Assembly: GCA_015478945.1 (NCBI GenBank)
Contig: JABUQX010078416.1
Coordinates: 17,608-81,607 of the forward strand
Source: Trachelipus rathkii
Taxonomy: Eukaryota > Arthropoda > Malacostraca > Isopoda > Trachelipodidae
Reading direction: 5' to 3'
Length of the DNA: 64,000 bases
Shown here: positions 11,497-24,239 of the stretch, piece after piece
How positions within the stretch are numbered: position 1 is the stretch's first letter
How the letters are laid out: every line of letters begins with the position of its first letter
Program-made: the position numbers and the translations under genes
Notes under the pieces: generated by a model
The model's input: the letters and a program-made list of their open reading frames with translations, nothing else
Told to the model about the DNA's origin: nothing
Databases searched by the model: none

Positions 11497-11704
11497 GGGG
11501 GGGATGTTTCCATACCCCGTAGGGAGTGGGCGGAGGAACCCCCGCGACATACGACCCAAAATCCAAGAGCCGGGGTCGGATACCCTCTCCCGGAGTGTGG
11601 AATTTATCCTATCCGTCCGTAGAGTTCCCGGAAGGCCGAAGACCCCGACTCCTGCCATCGGTGCGTATTCTTTATTGGGTACTTCTTAGTTAAAAAAAAA
11701 AAAA
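11497..11704 (+). repeat. REP-A copy 2 with a 13-base A-tail (SINE-like)
   Basis: The best preserved copy. It begins GGGGATGTTTCCATACCCC, continues through CATACGACCCAAAATCC and GACTCCTGCCATCGG, and ends TGGGTACTTCTTAGTT directly before A13 at 11692-11704. The A-tail at a fixed 3' boundary, shared with copy 3, is the hallmark of a retroposed short element. I see no clear A or B box of RNA polymerase III in the 5' part, so tRNA ancestry is not shown. The family name is mine. Confidence 0.65.
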
Positions 11705-11926
11705 GCAAAATGTTAAATAGAAAGTCTATTACTTTTAACCGTTAGTAACTTTCTAATAAAGTCTCTAAATGGGCTCCTAATCTATATAACATAATTCTTA
11801 ACAAAATTGTTTTTATTTTTTAATTTTTTTAAACATTTGCACTACTCCAAAAATTTTACCGAGTCCTAAAAAATGTATTCCTTTACTTACTATTTTAGGT
11901 TTTTGAGATATAGATTATTTTTTCAT

Positions 11927-11928
<2 letters not shown>

Positions 11929-11957
<29 letters not shown>
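11929..11957 (-). repeat. Run of 29 T (A-tail of a minus-strand insertion?)
   Basis: An uninterrupted T29 on the plus strand. Directly beyond it lies an unusually well-composed block (11958-12085) in an AT-rich region. Read on the minus strand, that is a body followed by a poly-A tail, as a retroposed sequence would leave. Confidence 0.6.
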
Positions 11958-12085
11958 GTTTTTACGAATTTTTCCGCAACTAAAATTGGATCCAGCCATC
12001 CAGCAACTGCTATTCCTGTTCCTATGGTAGCTTTTGTAGTATGAAATTATGGATTGGTGGCTCTTCTAGAGCGACCATACGATAT
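11958..12085 (-). pseudogene. Possible 3' end of a retroposed sequence, unidentified
   Basis: On the minus strand the frame running into the A29 tract has a balanced, protein-like composition. It includes ATIGTGIAVAGW followed by an acidic/aliphatic stretch and then lysines from the A-tract. One stop codon lies about 20 codons upstream, preceded by further plausible sequence. The plus strand is also open over much of this interval, so the coding strand is not certain. I do not recognise the protein. It could be the 3' end of a processed gene copy or of a retroelement, or it could be chance. Confidence 0.25.
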
Positions 12086-12243
12086 TACTACCAATATTGG
12101 ATATTATATAGTAATAATATCTATACATATATATACATTATTATAATATAATATATAATAATAAAACTATATATATTATATAATACAATGTTATAATATT
12201 ATATAAATATATGGACTATATAGGAGTATTATATATAGGTAGC

Positions 12244-12375
12244 TTTAGAGAGAGAGACGAGAGAGAGTAGAGATAGAAGAGAGAGTAGAGAGCAGAGGAA
12301 GAGTTCAATCGTCTCGACTTGCAATAAACGTCTCTTCGCAAACTCTACTTCGTAGTTATCCTGATGCAAAATCTA
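12244..12375 (-). repeat. Right copy of the second inverted repeat, starting in a GA tract
   Basis: (GA)n-rich tract at 12244-12302, then a block complementary to the left copy at 8837-8985. The pair encloses about 3.3 kb containing both plus-strand REP-A copies. It may be the two ends of an old transposon, or two independent insertions of one dispersed repeat in opposite orientation. Confidence 0.6.
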
Positions 12376-13259
12376 TAAATACTGCAGTATATAGTATATA
12401 GAGTATATGATATATAACAGTATATATTATAGTATAAATAATATTATAGTATATATATTTAGATATTTATCGTAAATCATAAGATATAAAAAAATAATTA
12501 TATTGAATCTCTTATATCGCTTGTATATTTATATATGATAAATATTATATATATAATACGTATATATTTTAGTTGCTGTAAGTTTCTTAAATTCCTATGT
12601 ATAAAGAAAAAGCAATGTATTGAATACTTTCTTAATAAAATGAAAAATGAATGAAACAATATGAAATATTATAAAGTCTTAAAAAAAAAAACGAAAGATA
12701 AGGAAAGATAAAATCATCCTACCTAAATTTTAAATTTAATAATTCTTAGGCCTTGTTAAATTTTTGTTTTTTGGACTTGTTTTTTAATTTTGTCCTTAAT
12801 AGAGAGAGAGAGGTGAAAAAGTGGCTAATTTTTACGACCTTTGAAAATAGTGCCAACGACCAATTTATTCGACCTTTGTGATAAAGGAAGTTGTGAAGAT
12901 GATTCCTCGATCTTTTCCTATTCATGTCGAGCTGGGAGAACTCGGACTTAAGAGATTTTTAGATAGTAACTTTAAGGTAATTAAATAAAGTCATTTAAAA
13001 ATAGTGAATGCCATTGTATTAATAAAAGTATGGAGAAGGTATAAGAGTACTTAACGGTAGTTACTGTTAGAGCAGTATAATTCTCGAAGTTTTCAAAACG
13101 ACGGACCGAAGGCTGAAAATTCTGACAGTAAATTTCTGTTAAGATTTTTTTCAATTAATGATATTGGTTTAGTCTTATAGGAAATGATGTGATATACCTA
13201 AAATGGTCGACAGAAAAAAAGTTTTTAATTTAATATTATTTGACTTTGTCAATTATCAT
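12376..13259. other. AT-rich unique sequence, no gene seen
   Basis: TA patches lie at 12385-12560. The block 12780-13140 is less extreme in composition but shows no long frame, splice-site pair or repeat that I could support. Confidence 0.5.
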
Positions 13260-13745
13260 TTTAATATATTTTATTAATATATATATAATATATATATTTA
13301 ATTATTAGTATATTATAATATAATATATGGATACTATATATTATATATATATATATAGATATCATATATATATATATATATATTGTTATATATAGAGTAT
13401 ATATATAAGTAAAATTTAATTATATTATGATTATATATAATATATATAATATTCTTTTAATATAAAGTTTAGGTATGTTAAGTATATATACAAGTAGGTA
13501 TGTTATATTATAATATATTATACTAAATATATATAAGAATATATGATAATAATATATATGTATATATATTATAGTATATAATATATATATATAAATATAA
13601 TATTATATATATTAATAGTATATATTAAATATAATTATAGGTTATAAGTTATTATATATCGAGGATAGTATAAGTATATATAATTATGAGTAGTATATAT
13701 AATTTATGGTACGGTATATCTATATATATATATGATCTATATTAA
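13260..13745. repeat. (TA)n-rich block
   Basis: Long stretch of TA/TAA/ATT steps with only scattered G and C. It has no interpretable content beyond low complexity. Confidence 0.85.
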
Positions 13746-14665
13746 TATTTATAGTATGTAGTATATAATTTAATAATATAATTTACTGCGTCGTCTACAC
13801 ATTGGAAGGTTTAAAAAACGGCTGGTAAGAAAATGAGAAGAGCATAAATGAACTGAAGCAAGAGAAATAAGATTCCAAGATCACAAGAGCCCTAAGCCTT
13901 TTTTTCTCAGAGAAAGAACGAAATTTTTGTGACCGGATTTGCAGTTGGGATAGCAGTTGAAAAATTATAAAAAGGGAAGAAAATATTTTTATAATCTGAG
14001 AATTTTATCAAAATTAAATATTAAATATATATATATAATTATTTAGTGCGTAAATTAATATTTTAACCGGACAAGGAGGAGTCAACGAAAATTTTTATTT
14101 CGGTTCTTTCAATAATAATAAATAACACAAATTACAATTTATATCAAAGTTAGTTGAGGAGCAACAAAATTTTCTTATCTTTTTCTTTTCATTACAAACC
14201 AATGATTTATAACTCATAATATCGCAAATGATCGAAATATGGTTAAGATAAGTTTAGTATTTTCAGCAAGTCTACAAAATTACTCTCGCATGTTAGGGTC
14301 TAGGACACCCTCTGTGCTATAATTCTTCCCATGAACCCTTGCCAAGGCAAGCTATGAATAGGTTGTGGCGAAGCCAGCAAGCCGGCCACACGTAAATAAG
14401 AGAAATTGCTCATTACCAATGCTTTGATGTCCTCTTGGTTGAGACTTCGAATGAGTTAGCACCTGATCAAGGCACACCCAACTAAGGATGGATGTAACAT
14501 TAAAAACATAATATATAATATTGTCAGTCATCGCAGAAAGCATCGGATGCAAGTACTGAAAGAAACTATAAACGCTACACAAAATAAATATCATTTTATT
14601 TAATTAGTGAGACTTTTGATTCTGAAAATCTAAAAATAAATAAATAAATTTGAAAAATTAAAACA
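13746..14665. other. Mixed-composition stretch, no confirmed gene
   Basis: 13800-14260 is unique and AT-rich. 14270-14480 is distinctly GC-richer and holds a short perfect inverted repeat, CTTGCC-AA-GGCAAG, near 14338-14351, with GC-rich text around 14370-14390. The minus-strand 80-codon frame across 14352-14594 has no recognisable domain. Confidence 0.45.
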
Positions 14666-15037
14666 TTGCTAAAATCAAATGTTGGAAAACTGTATGATAA
14701 TTTATGTTGTTCGAGAGAGGAACAAGTAGCCTCTCAGCCTCCGAAGGGAGCCGTCAAAGTTGCAATTCGAATTTTTTACACAAACCGATACCGCCAAAGG
14801 AAACCACAAAGAGAGAGGTCGGGGTTCTCGTCTAGCCGGAGGATCTACAGTGACCTTGTCCCCTCACCCTCTGTGTCCCTATGCCCGTCAGCCGAACCGC
14901 TAAAAACGAAAGTAAAAAAAAAAATCTTACATTTTCTCCAGAGCATAAATAAAAAAAAACAATATTGTTACTCTTGCTCACGTCTACTAAATCAACGTAG
15001 GTTATCAATAAATTTAGACATCTTTTTAAATGATTGA
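14666..15037 (+). other. Unassigned 123-codon open frame followed by A-runs
   Basis: One of the longer open frames in the first 40 kb. Its first half (about 14700-14900) is much richer in G+C than the surroundings and encodes an Arg/Ser/Pro-rich segment without any motif I recognise. The second half crosses A11 at 14914-14924 and turns into lysine-rich, AT-driven translation. An 83-codon frame overlaps it on the minus strand. It may be a decayed retroposed fragment ending at the A-run rather than a gene. No promoter or splice evidence supports it. Confidence 0.15.
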
Positions 15038-15180
15038 TGTAATCTTTCATTAAATTAGAATAAAATTTTATTTTTAAGTTCATCGATGAAATTGCTTGCT
15101 GAAAATCAAAAATGTTGTTATTTTATATTTATTTATAGCTGTTATAGTTTTTGTAGTTACATGCATGTTGCTTTTTCAGG

Positions 15181-15352
15181 ATTGCTGCACTATATAATTT
15201 ATATATATATTTATATAATAGTGTTATTAGTTTAATATATATATATTAGGGTTATGAATAAAAAAATAGTAATATATTATATAGTAATATATATAACTAT
15301 TCTAGGGTTATATATATTAGTTAAGTATATAGTATATATTATATATAGTATT
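15181..15352. repeat. (TA)n-rich block
   Basis: TA-rich array with short unique breaks. It borders the GC island that begins at 15357. Confidence 0.8.
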
Positions 15353-15356
15353 AGTC

Positions 15357-15540
15357 TGGTCCTCGTGCGCAGTAGGCTGATAGCCCGAATCTATAACAAA
15401 AGGAGCGTTCAAATCTTTCCGCGTTAGAGATTGGAGTTTTCTACCGGGCAAGAATTAAAACTCGCACTGCGAATCATCGTTGGGTTGGACGCGGTTTGGG
15501 ATAAGCCGGCCTTAAGTTCTTATTTATCTCTTTTAATAGG
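15357..15540 (+). other. GC island with a degenerate tRNA-like block
   Basis: An isolated block of balanced composition between two TA arrays. Around 15367-15378 the text TGCGCAGTAGG resembles an RNA polymerase III A box (TRGCNNAGYNGG) with one base missing. About 35 bases on, at roughly 15405-15415, GCGTTCAAATC resembles a B box (GGTTCRANTCC). The spacing suits a tRNA or a tRNA-derived SINE head. The acceptor ends do not pair and the anticodon stem is poor, so it is at most a pseudo-tRNA or a SINE remnant. Confidence 0.3.
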
Positions 15541-15544
15541 GATA

Positions 15545-15690
15545 ACCAGCGTTAAACTTATATAATATATATATATTATATATAATATATATAATATATA
15601 ATAATATAATATATATATATGATATATATATATATTATATAATTATATATATTATAATAATATTATATTAATATATATATAACAGGATAT
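15545..15690. repeat. (TA)n array
   Basis: Nearly pure TA steps immediately after the GC island. Confidence 0.85.
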
Positions 15691-15848
15691 GGTTGACTTC
15701 GCCGTTTGAAAACCACCAAATTTTGATTCAAAAATACTTGAGCCTCTTCTTTCCACGATTTTTTTGTAATCCCGATAGAACTTATTTGTGAGAAAATGAG
15801 AATGATCTTCATCACGAAACTTTGACCCACCATTTCAATTTTGAGAGG

Positions 15849-15896
15849 TCAAATCAAACTTTGAAGTTAAATTCAAATCAAACTTTGAAGTTAAAT
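15849..15896 (+). repeat. Perfect 24-bp tandem dimer
   Basis: The 24-base unit that starts TCAAATCAAACTTTG occupies 15849-15872 and is repeated exactly at 15873-15896. It sits in a 60-codon frame (15822-16004), where it gives the duplicated peptide SNQTLKLN, but that frame has no other support. Exact identity in a noisy, decayed region means that the duplication is recent, or that it is a sequencing slip. Confidence 0.85.
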
Positions 15897-16139
15897 ATTT
15901 CAGCTTCTAAAGATGATATAGGTATCAATTTGAAGTACTTGAGCAGACCTAAAACTTTGACAGAAAATGTTTACGTCGGAGTTAAAAAAAAGTATTTGAC
16001 CTAACCTTTGACCTTGGGTACCAAAAAAAGACTTCTGATTTTAATCACATTTGACCCATAAATTGATCAACATGTTGGCACAAAATATGATAAATACGAG
16101 ATTCTGGTTATTTACTTAGGTAGGATGTTATTTGAACGA

Positions 16140-16400
16140 ATACACATGTATACCATATATATATATATTAATTACTTATTAGTATAATATAAATAATATA
16201 AATTAGGATTATATAAATAATATATTATTACATTATATATTATATAATTATTTAATTCATTAAATGTAAATAATATTAATAAATTATTAATATATTAATT
16301 TAATATATTGAATGTTAATTTATATTTATGAAATATTAATATATAGAATAACATATATTAAATCTAAATACATTACAAATAAATAAAATTATTTCTTATT
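16140..16400. repeat. TA/TAAT-rich low-complexity block
   Basis: TA and TAAT steps dominate. There is no frame or motif. Confidence 0.7.
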
Positions 16401-16914
16401 TTAAATTTATCTGAATATAATGTATACTCAAGCCATTCCTATGGATAAAAGTTATTATCAGGTAGCAAATGTAAAACTAATAATAAAAACTTAATAATAA
16501 ACATAAATCTAACAGGAAAATTAAAATAACATTTATATATTTGTTGTGGTGGTTGTGGTTGAAGAAGTGGTGTAACATGCCTAGAGCATAAAAATATCTA
16601 ACCTAAAATAAACAAAACTTTTTTAAATTTCTAAATTGTTCACTATAATATTTTATCAGTTAATATATACTTGAAACAATAATTGCAGTTTCTAAATAGT
16701 AAAATAAGGGTAAGTTGCAGAAATAATAGCTTATTATCTGATTGAGCCTTATTGTAAATAAGCTGCTCAGTAAGTCCACTATTCCTCGAGAGAGCTAAAA
16801 AGTATGCCTATAAATACTATATCATATATAGTTTATATTATTTGGAAGTATAAAAAAAATAATTATTTTTTTATCTTTTTTATTTATATCTCACTTATTT
16901 TATGTGATAGGGTT

Positions 16915-17045
16915 ATTCTAGAGCCGACGAAGTAAACGGGGTAACAAGAGGGGGGGAGAAGTCCCCTCCCGTTCGTCCCCGTATAGGTATACCCGAGAAA
17001 CCTATACCGCGCGAACGCTCTAATCGGCTATATACATTACGTTCC
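16915..17045. other. Isolated GC-rich patch with a hairpin
   Basis: About 130 bp of GC-rich sequence in otherwise very AT-rich DNA, including a G7 run. GTATAGGT (16981-16988) and ACCTATAC (17000-17007) form a perfect 8-bp stem with an 11-base loop. It could be a highly decayed repeat copy. I could not align it convincingly with REP-A. Confidence 0.5.
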
Positions 17046-19799
17046 TTTATTAATTATTTAACGTATTTATATTTTATTTCATATACTTCATTTTTATTCG
17101 TCTTAAGTCTATTTATCGTTTATATATATACCGATTTTTTATATTATAATATAAAAAATATAAATAAAAATATTCACTAACATTCTTGGAGACTACCACC
17201 TATACTTTTCTACCGTATCCCCCTCAGCCCGGTATAAAAGTAAGGGCGGCTATAATTATCTCCTACTAGCCATTGTCAAAACAATTTGGTAACTAGTTTT
17301 TATATATATTATTAATAAAGTTTTTTTAACAATTTTATTAAATTTATTATTATGTTAAAATACCGATTTAATTGTATTTTATTATTTTATATTTATTAGT
17401 TTAGTTTTCCCATTGTAATAACTTAAATCTTAAATATCTCTAACTAGACTGGCGCTGTACATTCATCATACCATGGCCCTAGTCTTCGCGCATAAGTGAT
17501 TTTTTTAATAAATACTCGGCACATAAAAATCGAGAGAGTGTATAGGTCTAGTTGTAAGAATAATAGCTATGCGGTCATACAACGCTTCTAATATCTAGTA
17601 TTATAGTTTTTTTTATTACGTAGTTTTACATCAATGCTCCTGCACTTTATATAGGGATGTCACTACCTGATACTTATATATAACGTGAGTATATATATGA
17701 CAGTATATTTATATATATAATAATATATTCATGAATACATAACTTTGAATTATATATATAGGGTAATTACAACATTTTAAATATAATATAATTATAAATA
17801 TATATATAATTGTTTTAGTTTTTTATGGTAGGTTATTTTTTATTAGTTATATTTATATTTATATCATATCGTAATACAATTAATATTAATTAATTAATAT
17901 ATCATTAAATGAGTATTTATAAACAATTAGAATAATATAAATTAGAAGAATTAATTATATTAGTTTTTTGAATGTGAATTTAATAATTGTATGGTTGGAA
18001 GTGATGGTTGTGTGTTACTGATGCGATAGTGGTTATTGGGTGTGGGTATTATTAGGGGTGTTATAATAGGTGGTATGATAAGTTGAGGGAATGTGTTTAG
18101 GGCTCAAGGGGGTTTTTAAGGTGTGGGTAATAGGATTATATATTGGGTCTGTTTGTTTGGCTTAGTTTTACGCATCACGCTGTCCCTCCTCACGCTAGTT
18201 GAGTTGGTAAATAGCTCACATATATATCTTTTAATTACAATATTTATGTTTATTTTGGGTTATATAAAGTAATATTAATATTAAACTAATATGTTAATAG
18301 TTATTACTAATAATATCAATAACAGCACAGTATATAATTTTAATAATTACTAGATTATTAGTGAAACAGATATGGTAACTCAGAGGTAACTGACTAAATT
18401 GCATAATTAATAATAGAAGAGTAATTAAGTAAGGATAGAAATTAAAGTTTCAAATAACATTGATTTAGATATCCCGATAAATGTTATTATTTGGTCCTCA
18501 CCATTTCTTTCTCTAAGTTTATTGTTTATCTGATGCCCGAAAGATTTGATCAGGTAATTAATTTAGTGCAATACATATATATTGATAAATAAAAAATTAA
18601 CGTTTTAATTATTTATAATGAAAGTATTCAATATTAATATTTACTATTTAATTAATTTTAATAATAATACATATCTTATAATTGTGAATATGGTGTATCA
18701 GGAATTAATAAATCTATCTCATTTTATTCACAAATACTTACCTCTACTATAATTTATATTTTCTTAGAAATTAATAGTAAAATTAAAATAATGGAATTTC
18801 ATGTTAGTTATGGCTTATTATTTTTGATTATTTTTTATATAACCGAAACTATTAACAAATATACATGCTGAAATTTATATCCATGTCTTACTTGTATTTT
18901 GTGGTCATATGAGTTTGTGATAGATAAATAAATGAATAAACATTTCACTTATTAACTCCGACTTCGTATTTCATCAATTTCATTGTAGTATGTAATTGGT
19001 TAATTTAGAAAAGAAAAATCCCTAAAAAGGGACAGTATTTCGGTGCACAACAAGAAGAAAATAAAAAAATCATTGGCGCAATTTGATTTTTTTACCACCT
19101 CGAAATTGAAATATTTTTAATACGATTGATTATTTATGCTATAGTTAATAAAATATCATATGAATGATTTGTATATTCGTTCTTATTGTGTTTGTTATTT
19201 GTGTTTCTCTTTTTCCATATATGTCCCTACTTATTATGTTACACTCATATATTTGGATATTTGTTATGTAGTAGCAGTAGTATGTGTTATTGATGTTATG
19301 TTTGTAGTTGATGTTGTTGCATTGATAAATAAATATGATATGATATCATAATACGATATTAAAAATTTAAATATGATGAATTTGGAAATTCTACCTTTAT
19401 TTAAAAATAATTGTCATAAAATATATTGCTTTTGTATTCAAATATTGTTTTTTTTTCTTTAAAATTTATTGTAAAAAATATTGTTTAAAGCATTATTACA
19501 ATTAAATATTCAGATCTTTAAAATTTTTACCCAAAATGTTATTTAGCATTAATTTTAATACCTGATCATTCTTGACATAAGTAATTATAAAATAATGAGC
19601 TTTTTGAATTTCACAAAAGGTGCTGTTCCCATATAGGGATTTAAATAAATATATAATACTTATTAATCTGAATATACTCTTTAAAATAACAAGCTTTGAT
19701 ACTCAAATCTATATTTATCGCGTGTGACACGTCAACTGGAGGTTCATCAGTTAAAATACGCAAATAAAAATATCTCAAATTAAAATCCTATAAAGAATA
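17046..19799. other. AT-rich region, no gene seen
   Basis: Mainly AT-rich unique sequence with a few GC patches (17215-17250, 17450-17500, 18160-18200). A G-rich, pyrimidine-poor strand bias is visible at 17960-18160. The 63-codon frame at 19160-19351 is dominated by V, I, Y and C from T-rich codons and has no recognisable domain. Confidence 0.55.
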
Positions 19800-20480
19800 A
19801 TATATATAAATATTATGATATGTTATATTTTTTTCTGAATCCAAATAAAAATTCCAAAAAATCCCCTCGAATTTCAAGGAGAATACTGGTAATTTATATA
19901 TATTATTAATATATATACTATTTAATTTATAATAATATAAAAATTATATTATTTTTTACTCAAACAAATTGTTAAATATTAAGATATATTGTCAAATCAA
20001 ATAAAGTATAATATTAAGATAATATTAATATATATATAGTATATTATATTATATTTATTAATTATTAATATATTGATATTCATATATATTAATATTATAT
20101 TATTAATAATTATTTAATATTATTAAAATATACATAATATATATTATAATATAATAGGTATATATTTAATTTTATAATTTATATAATATTAGTTAATATA
20201 TTATATAATTATTAAATTATGTAAGTATATATAGTATAATATATATATATATATATATTATAGAGGTATTCTTAAAGTTATATTACTGATAGATATCAAA
20301 TTTTGAAAAAATTTCAATTTAGGTTTAACATAAATGTGATATATAATTTAATAATATAAATATAATATTTATAGTTAAGTATATATTATATTATAAAATT
20401 AGTAATTATATATATTTTATAATTTATATATAAATTTAATAATGATATTTCTAGTATATACTTGATATATATATTTAAGG
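19800..20480. repeat. TA/TAAT-rich low-complexity block
   Basis: Long block made of TA, TAAT and ATTA steps with one less simple stretch near 20270-20335. Confidence 0.75.
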
Positions 20481-23400
20481 TAAAAGTTTTATTACTATTA
20501 TATAATAACGCCCTCATACGATCTATCATCTATAACGTAGATATCTAAGGTAGATAAGCTATCTGGGCATAATTAAATAAAATTAATTTATCTTTCATTT
20601 TAACAGGTTTTTTAATATCTTCTCCAATATTCCTATTACTCTAATATTAGAGATATTACTAATATAAATAATCAGACCTACTGTCGAAACATATATTTAT
20701 TAGGTGAGCTGGAAAATATGGTGATTTATAAAAATAAAAAAAAAAAAATAAATAAAAATATTATAAACAATATTAATCTCACCAATAAATACTTACATTA
20801 AGTATACAGCGTGAAAGGAATTAAATACCATAATTTTATTGCCCTTGGTGTAACAATTATTTTTTAAGGGTAGGAAATAAAATAATGGTAAATTAATAAA
20901 AATAAAAATATATATTGATTAATTAAATTATATAAGTAATATTAATGTAAGGAGAAAGCCTATTTAGACCTTTTATTATATTTATTTTTAATATCGTATA
21001 TTTATTATTAAATTCATTACGTTTATTAAAATAATGATATGACTATTTTCCTAGTATATAAATGTATATTAATATATTTTTGATATTAGGTAGTTTATAT
21101 ATTATTATGTTATATTTATCTGTGTTTTTATATTTAATAGACTAAAGTAAATAAATTTGTACACAGTATGTTTTATATAGACATCTAGATGGACAAAGGG
21201 GTCACTTAGTGTTAAACGAAGACCCTACGTGCTCTTCGCGTCATCAAGGCTAAGTGTCCGAGTGTTTGTCAGTACGGGAAGTCAAATGTCCCTTTATGTA
21301 CAAAAGAGGTACTCTGCTAGTGTGGCAGTTTATTTTAACAATTATGACTAGTGTCAATATTATACTCCCCTATACGCAGAGTAAATGGTTTAACAGTACG
21401 CACACAACATTTACCTCTCTGCAACCGCACAGACTATTATATCATTATTTTATTCTTTATTACGAGAATGTTTAGAACCGCTCGAAAGAGGCTTGATGCA
21501 TTAACCGATTTCGAGGGAGTTTTTACCTCCTCCTCGCCATCTAATCCTCGAATCTATTTTTCCCTTATTATACGACTTGGTAGGTAGTTTCAATAAAATG
21601 AGTGTGAGATAAATACACATGAGTATGATTTCACACATCTATGACTTTTCCCTCGGGTCATCGTCATATTTTTGCTGAATACTACTACCCTTCAACTATA
21701 ATTGGTGCGTAATAAATACTTTTAATTAAATAATATAATTATATAATAATATATATACTTACTTATCTGGTCCTAAGAAGCGGTTAAGAAAAAAAAATAA
21801 ATAAATAATAAAAAATAAAATTCCCATATATATTTAAACTTTACTTTGACAATACGTCTATTTTATTAGTATTTATATATAGATGCCTACTATGATTTGC
21901 ATATGTGGATATAAATATTTATTTATGTATATTTTAACCTGAGCCTTCTAGTAATGATCATACCCGTTCCGTAGGTATCGGTATTGGGTACGGTAGCTTA
22001 TATAGAATTATATTTAATGTACCTATAATGAGTGTTAAATATTTAGCTAATTAATTATATGTGGGAGTAAAACGATACTATATTACAAATGCAACTAAAT
22101 ACTATTATACTCTTCTTAAACAATATACCTATTTTCAAGTATCTCTCTATTCTGATGTAGTACCTATCATTATCAAAATTACAATAACGTGCCAATCAAT
22201 TAGAAGACCTTATACCCGATATTCTATTCATCATCTGCTTCAATGAGTTTAACTCATCTATATTGACTTAGAACGATAAACTAACACAGTTATTTAATTT
22301 AGAATTCCAAAAAGGACTTGTATCTATAATATACATGAGACTAGGTGAAAATTAAGGACATCTTCACAGTTGTATTTAACATAGTACTTCGTAACGCTCC
22401 TTCACGAAGAATAATCATAGAAAGCAGCAGAAATGAGCATAAAATATTCGATAATCTCATTGAAGGGCAATGGACATCCATTAGAGGCTTATTATCACAC
22501 GTTCTTCGTTATGGAGGGCTTTCTTATCAGCTCGCGTCCCATCACTGTATGGAATGCTCTACATGAAATAAAGAAATCTAAACAGTAATAATTATCTAAG
22601 GAGAAATAATTTTACAATTAATTACATTAATATATAGAATTGAGATCGTCGTACATGGAGCACGCGACTCTATATCCACTCTCTATCACTTCTAATACGA
22701 GAAAGAATCCTCGAGATTGCACTGTACAAATGAGTTATCAATTTCCTCATAAAACTTTTTCGTTAGTTCTCAAAAATAGTACTCTAGTTAGTGGCTCATT
22801 AATTACACACAATATTCCTATAAAATAAGTTATACGCTAGGATGTGACTCGCAGTTGGAATTAAGATACTATAGCTCTTAATTGATAAAATTTTTTATAA
22901 TCGCGTATATGTAGCCGTTATTATATCTGATATGTTAGTTAATGCCGGAATGCAGTCTGGTTAGATAAGTGGGAAGTTTCTGGAGCCTTATTCTTTACTT
23001 TATCAAAGAATATAATAGGAAAACTCTCTATCTTGTATAAACATATCCTTCGGTTTTAGTCTTCTAATATTTTCTCATACACGAAATTTGTATCTAATGG
23101 ATAATTTTATAATATTATTTTCTCACTATTCTCTAAATCTCTCACTTCAAGGACAGCCAATAATGAAAATACTCTATCTTCTATAATGACTTAGTATTTT
23201 CTCATAAGTTCTTCTTCTCTCATAAGATAATATTCTCCTCTGGGGTAAAAATTCAAATTACTCGGTGCCATTGAAAAAATTGAAATATAAAGTTATATAC
23301 TATTTATTATCTCAATTTAATTCGGATTGCTCGTACAACTGAAACTTATTTGGGATAATTTAAATTAAGTTTTATCATATTTAAGCTCTTATAAGAACCA

Positions 23401-24239
23401 ATTTGTCACTGGTGCCTCCTTCATAGTATATTCGAGGGAATGCACTCGGTAACCACAACATATTTATCCAAGTACGCCTCCTCGCCTCGTGATTCCACAT
23501 CATAGCCTTTAATTCGAAAATTTTACTTGATATATACGAAATATGTGTATTAACTAGATTTGCTAAAATCGTTTCCATATCCTTGTTTTGTCACTCACAA
23601 CTGGTTTTATCCATTCACTTTTTTGATCAGAAATAGCCAAACTTCACATCCAAGAAGATAAGTCACTTAACATTTTGTGACCCTACAGTAAAGATTAATA
23701 GTCACCTTCTTGAAATTAATTAGATAAACCATAACTAAATAACTCCACACATATCTACTGTAGCCGAGTGTTCGAAAGAAGAGGGTGAACTCTGTCAATA
23801 CATCCTACAATACTTATCGACCTATAATATAGATTTATACTCAATCTCATTGTTTCTTAATAATGAGTTTAATTTAATTATAATATCACAGTGAAGAATT
23901 TAGGAAATATTTACATATTACTTATATAAAAAATGCTGTATATTTATAATTAATAATACTTCAGATTATCATTCTATTTATTAAATATATGTATTTAATT
24001 ATCCTCGTATTAGGAGCGCTATCGTGTGGTTAGATTAATTTTTTCTTTCCCTTATTGATTTCAACTCGACACTCTTCGGTTATTTTAAGTAATATCGGTA
24101 GGATACTTGCTTTTCTCTGTGGCGCTAAGATAAGATATATATAAATCACAATCATATTTGGGTCGATATAAATAATTCCTAGCATAAATTATTCCCTATG
24201 TGATATTTGTATAAGCTTCAACATCCTCTATATTATCAG
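20481..24239. other. AT-rich unique region, no gene confirmed
   Basis: Contains several 60-80-codon frames (21254-21475, 21351-21587, 22345-22566, 22640-22828, 23381-23578 minus). They overlap or alternate in strand and carry no motif I recognise. The 22345-22566 product has the most balanced composition but lacks support. Patches at 21180-21290 and 22430-22560 are GC-richer than average. Confidence 0.45.
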
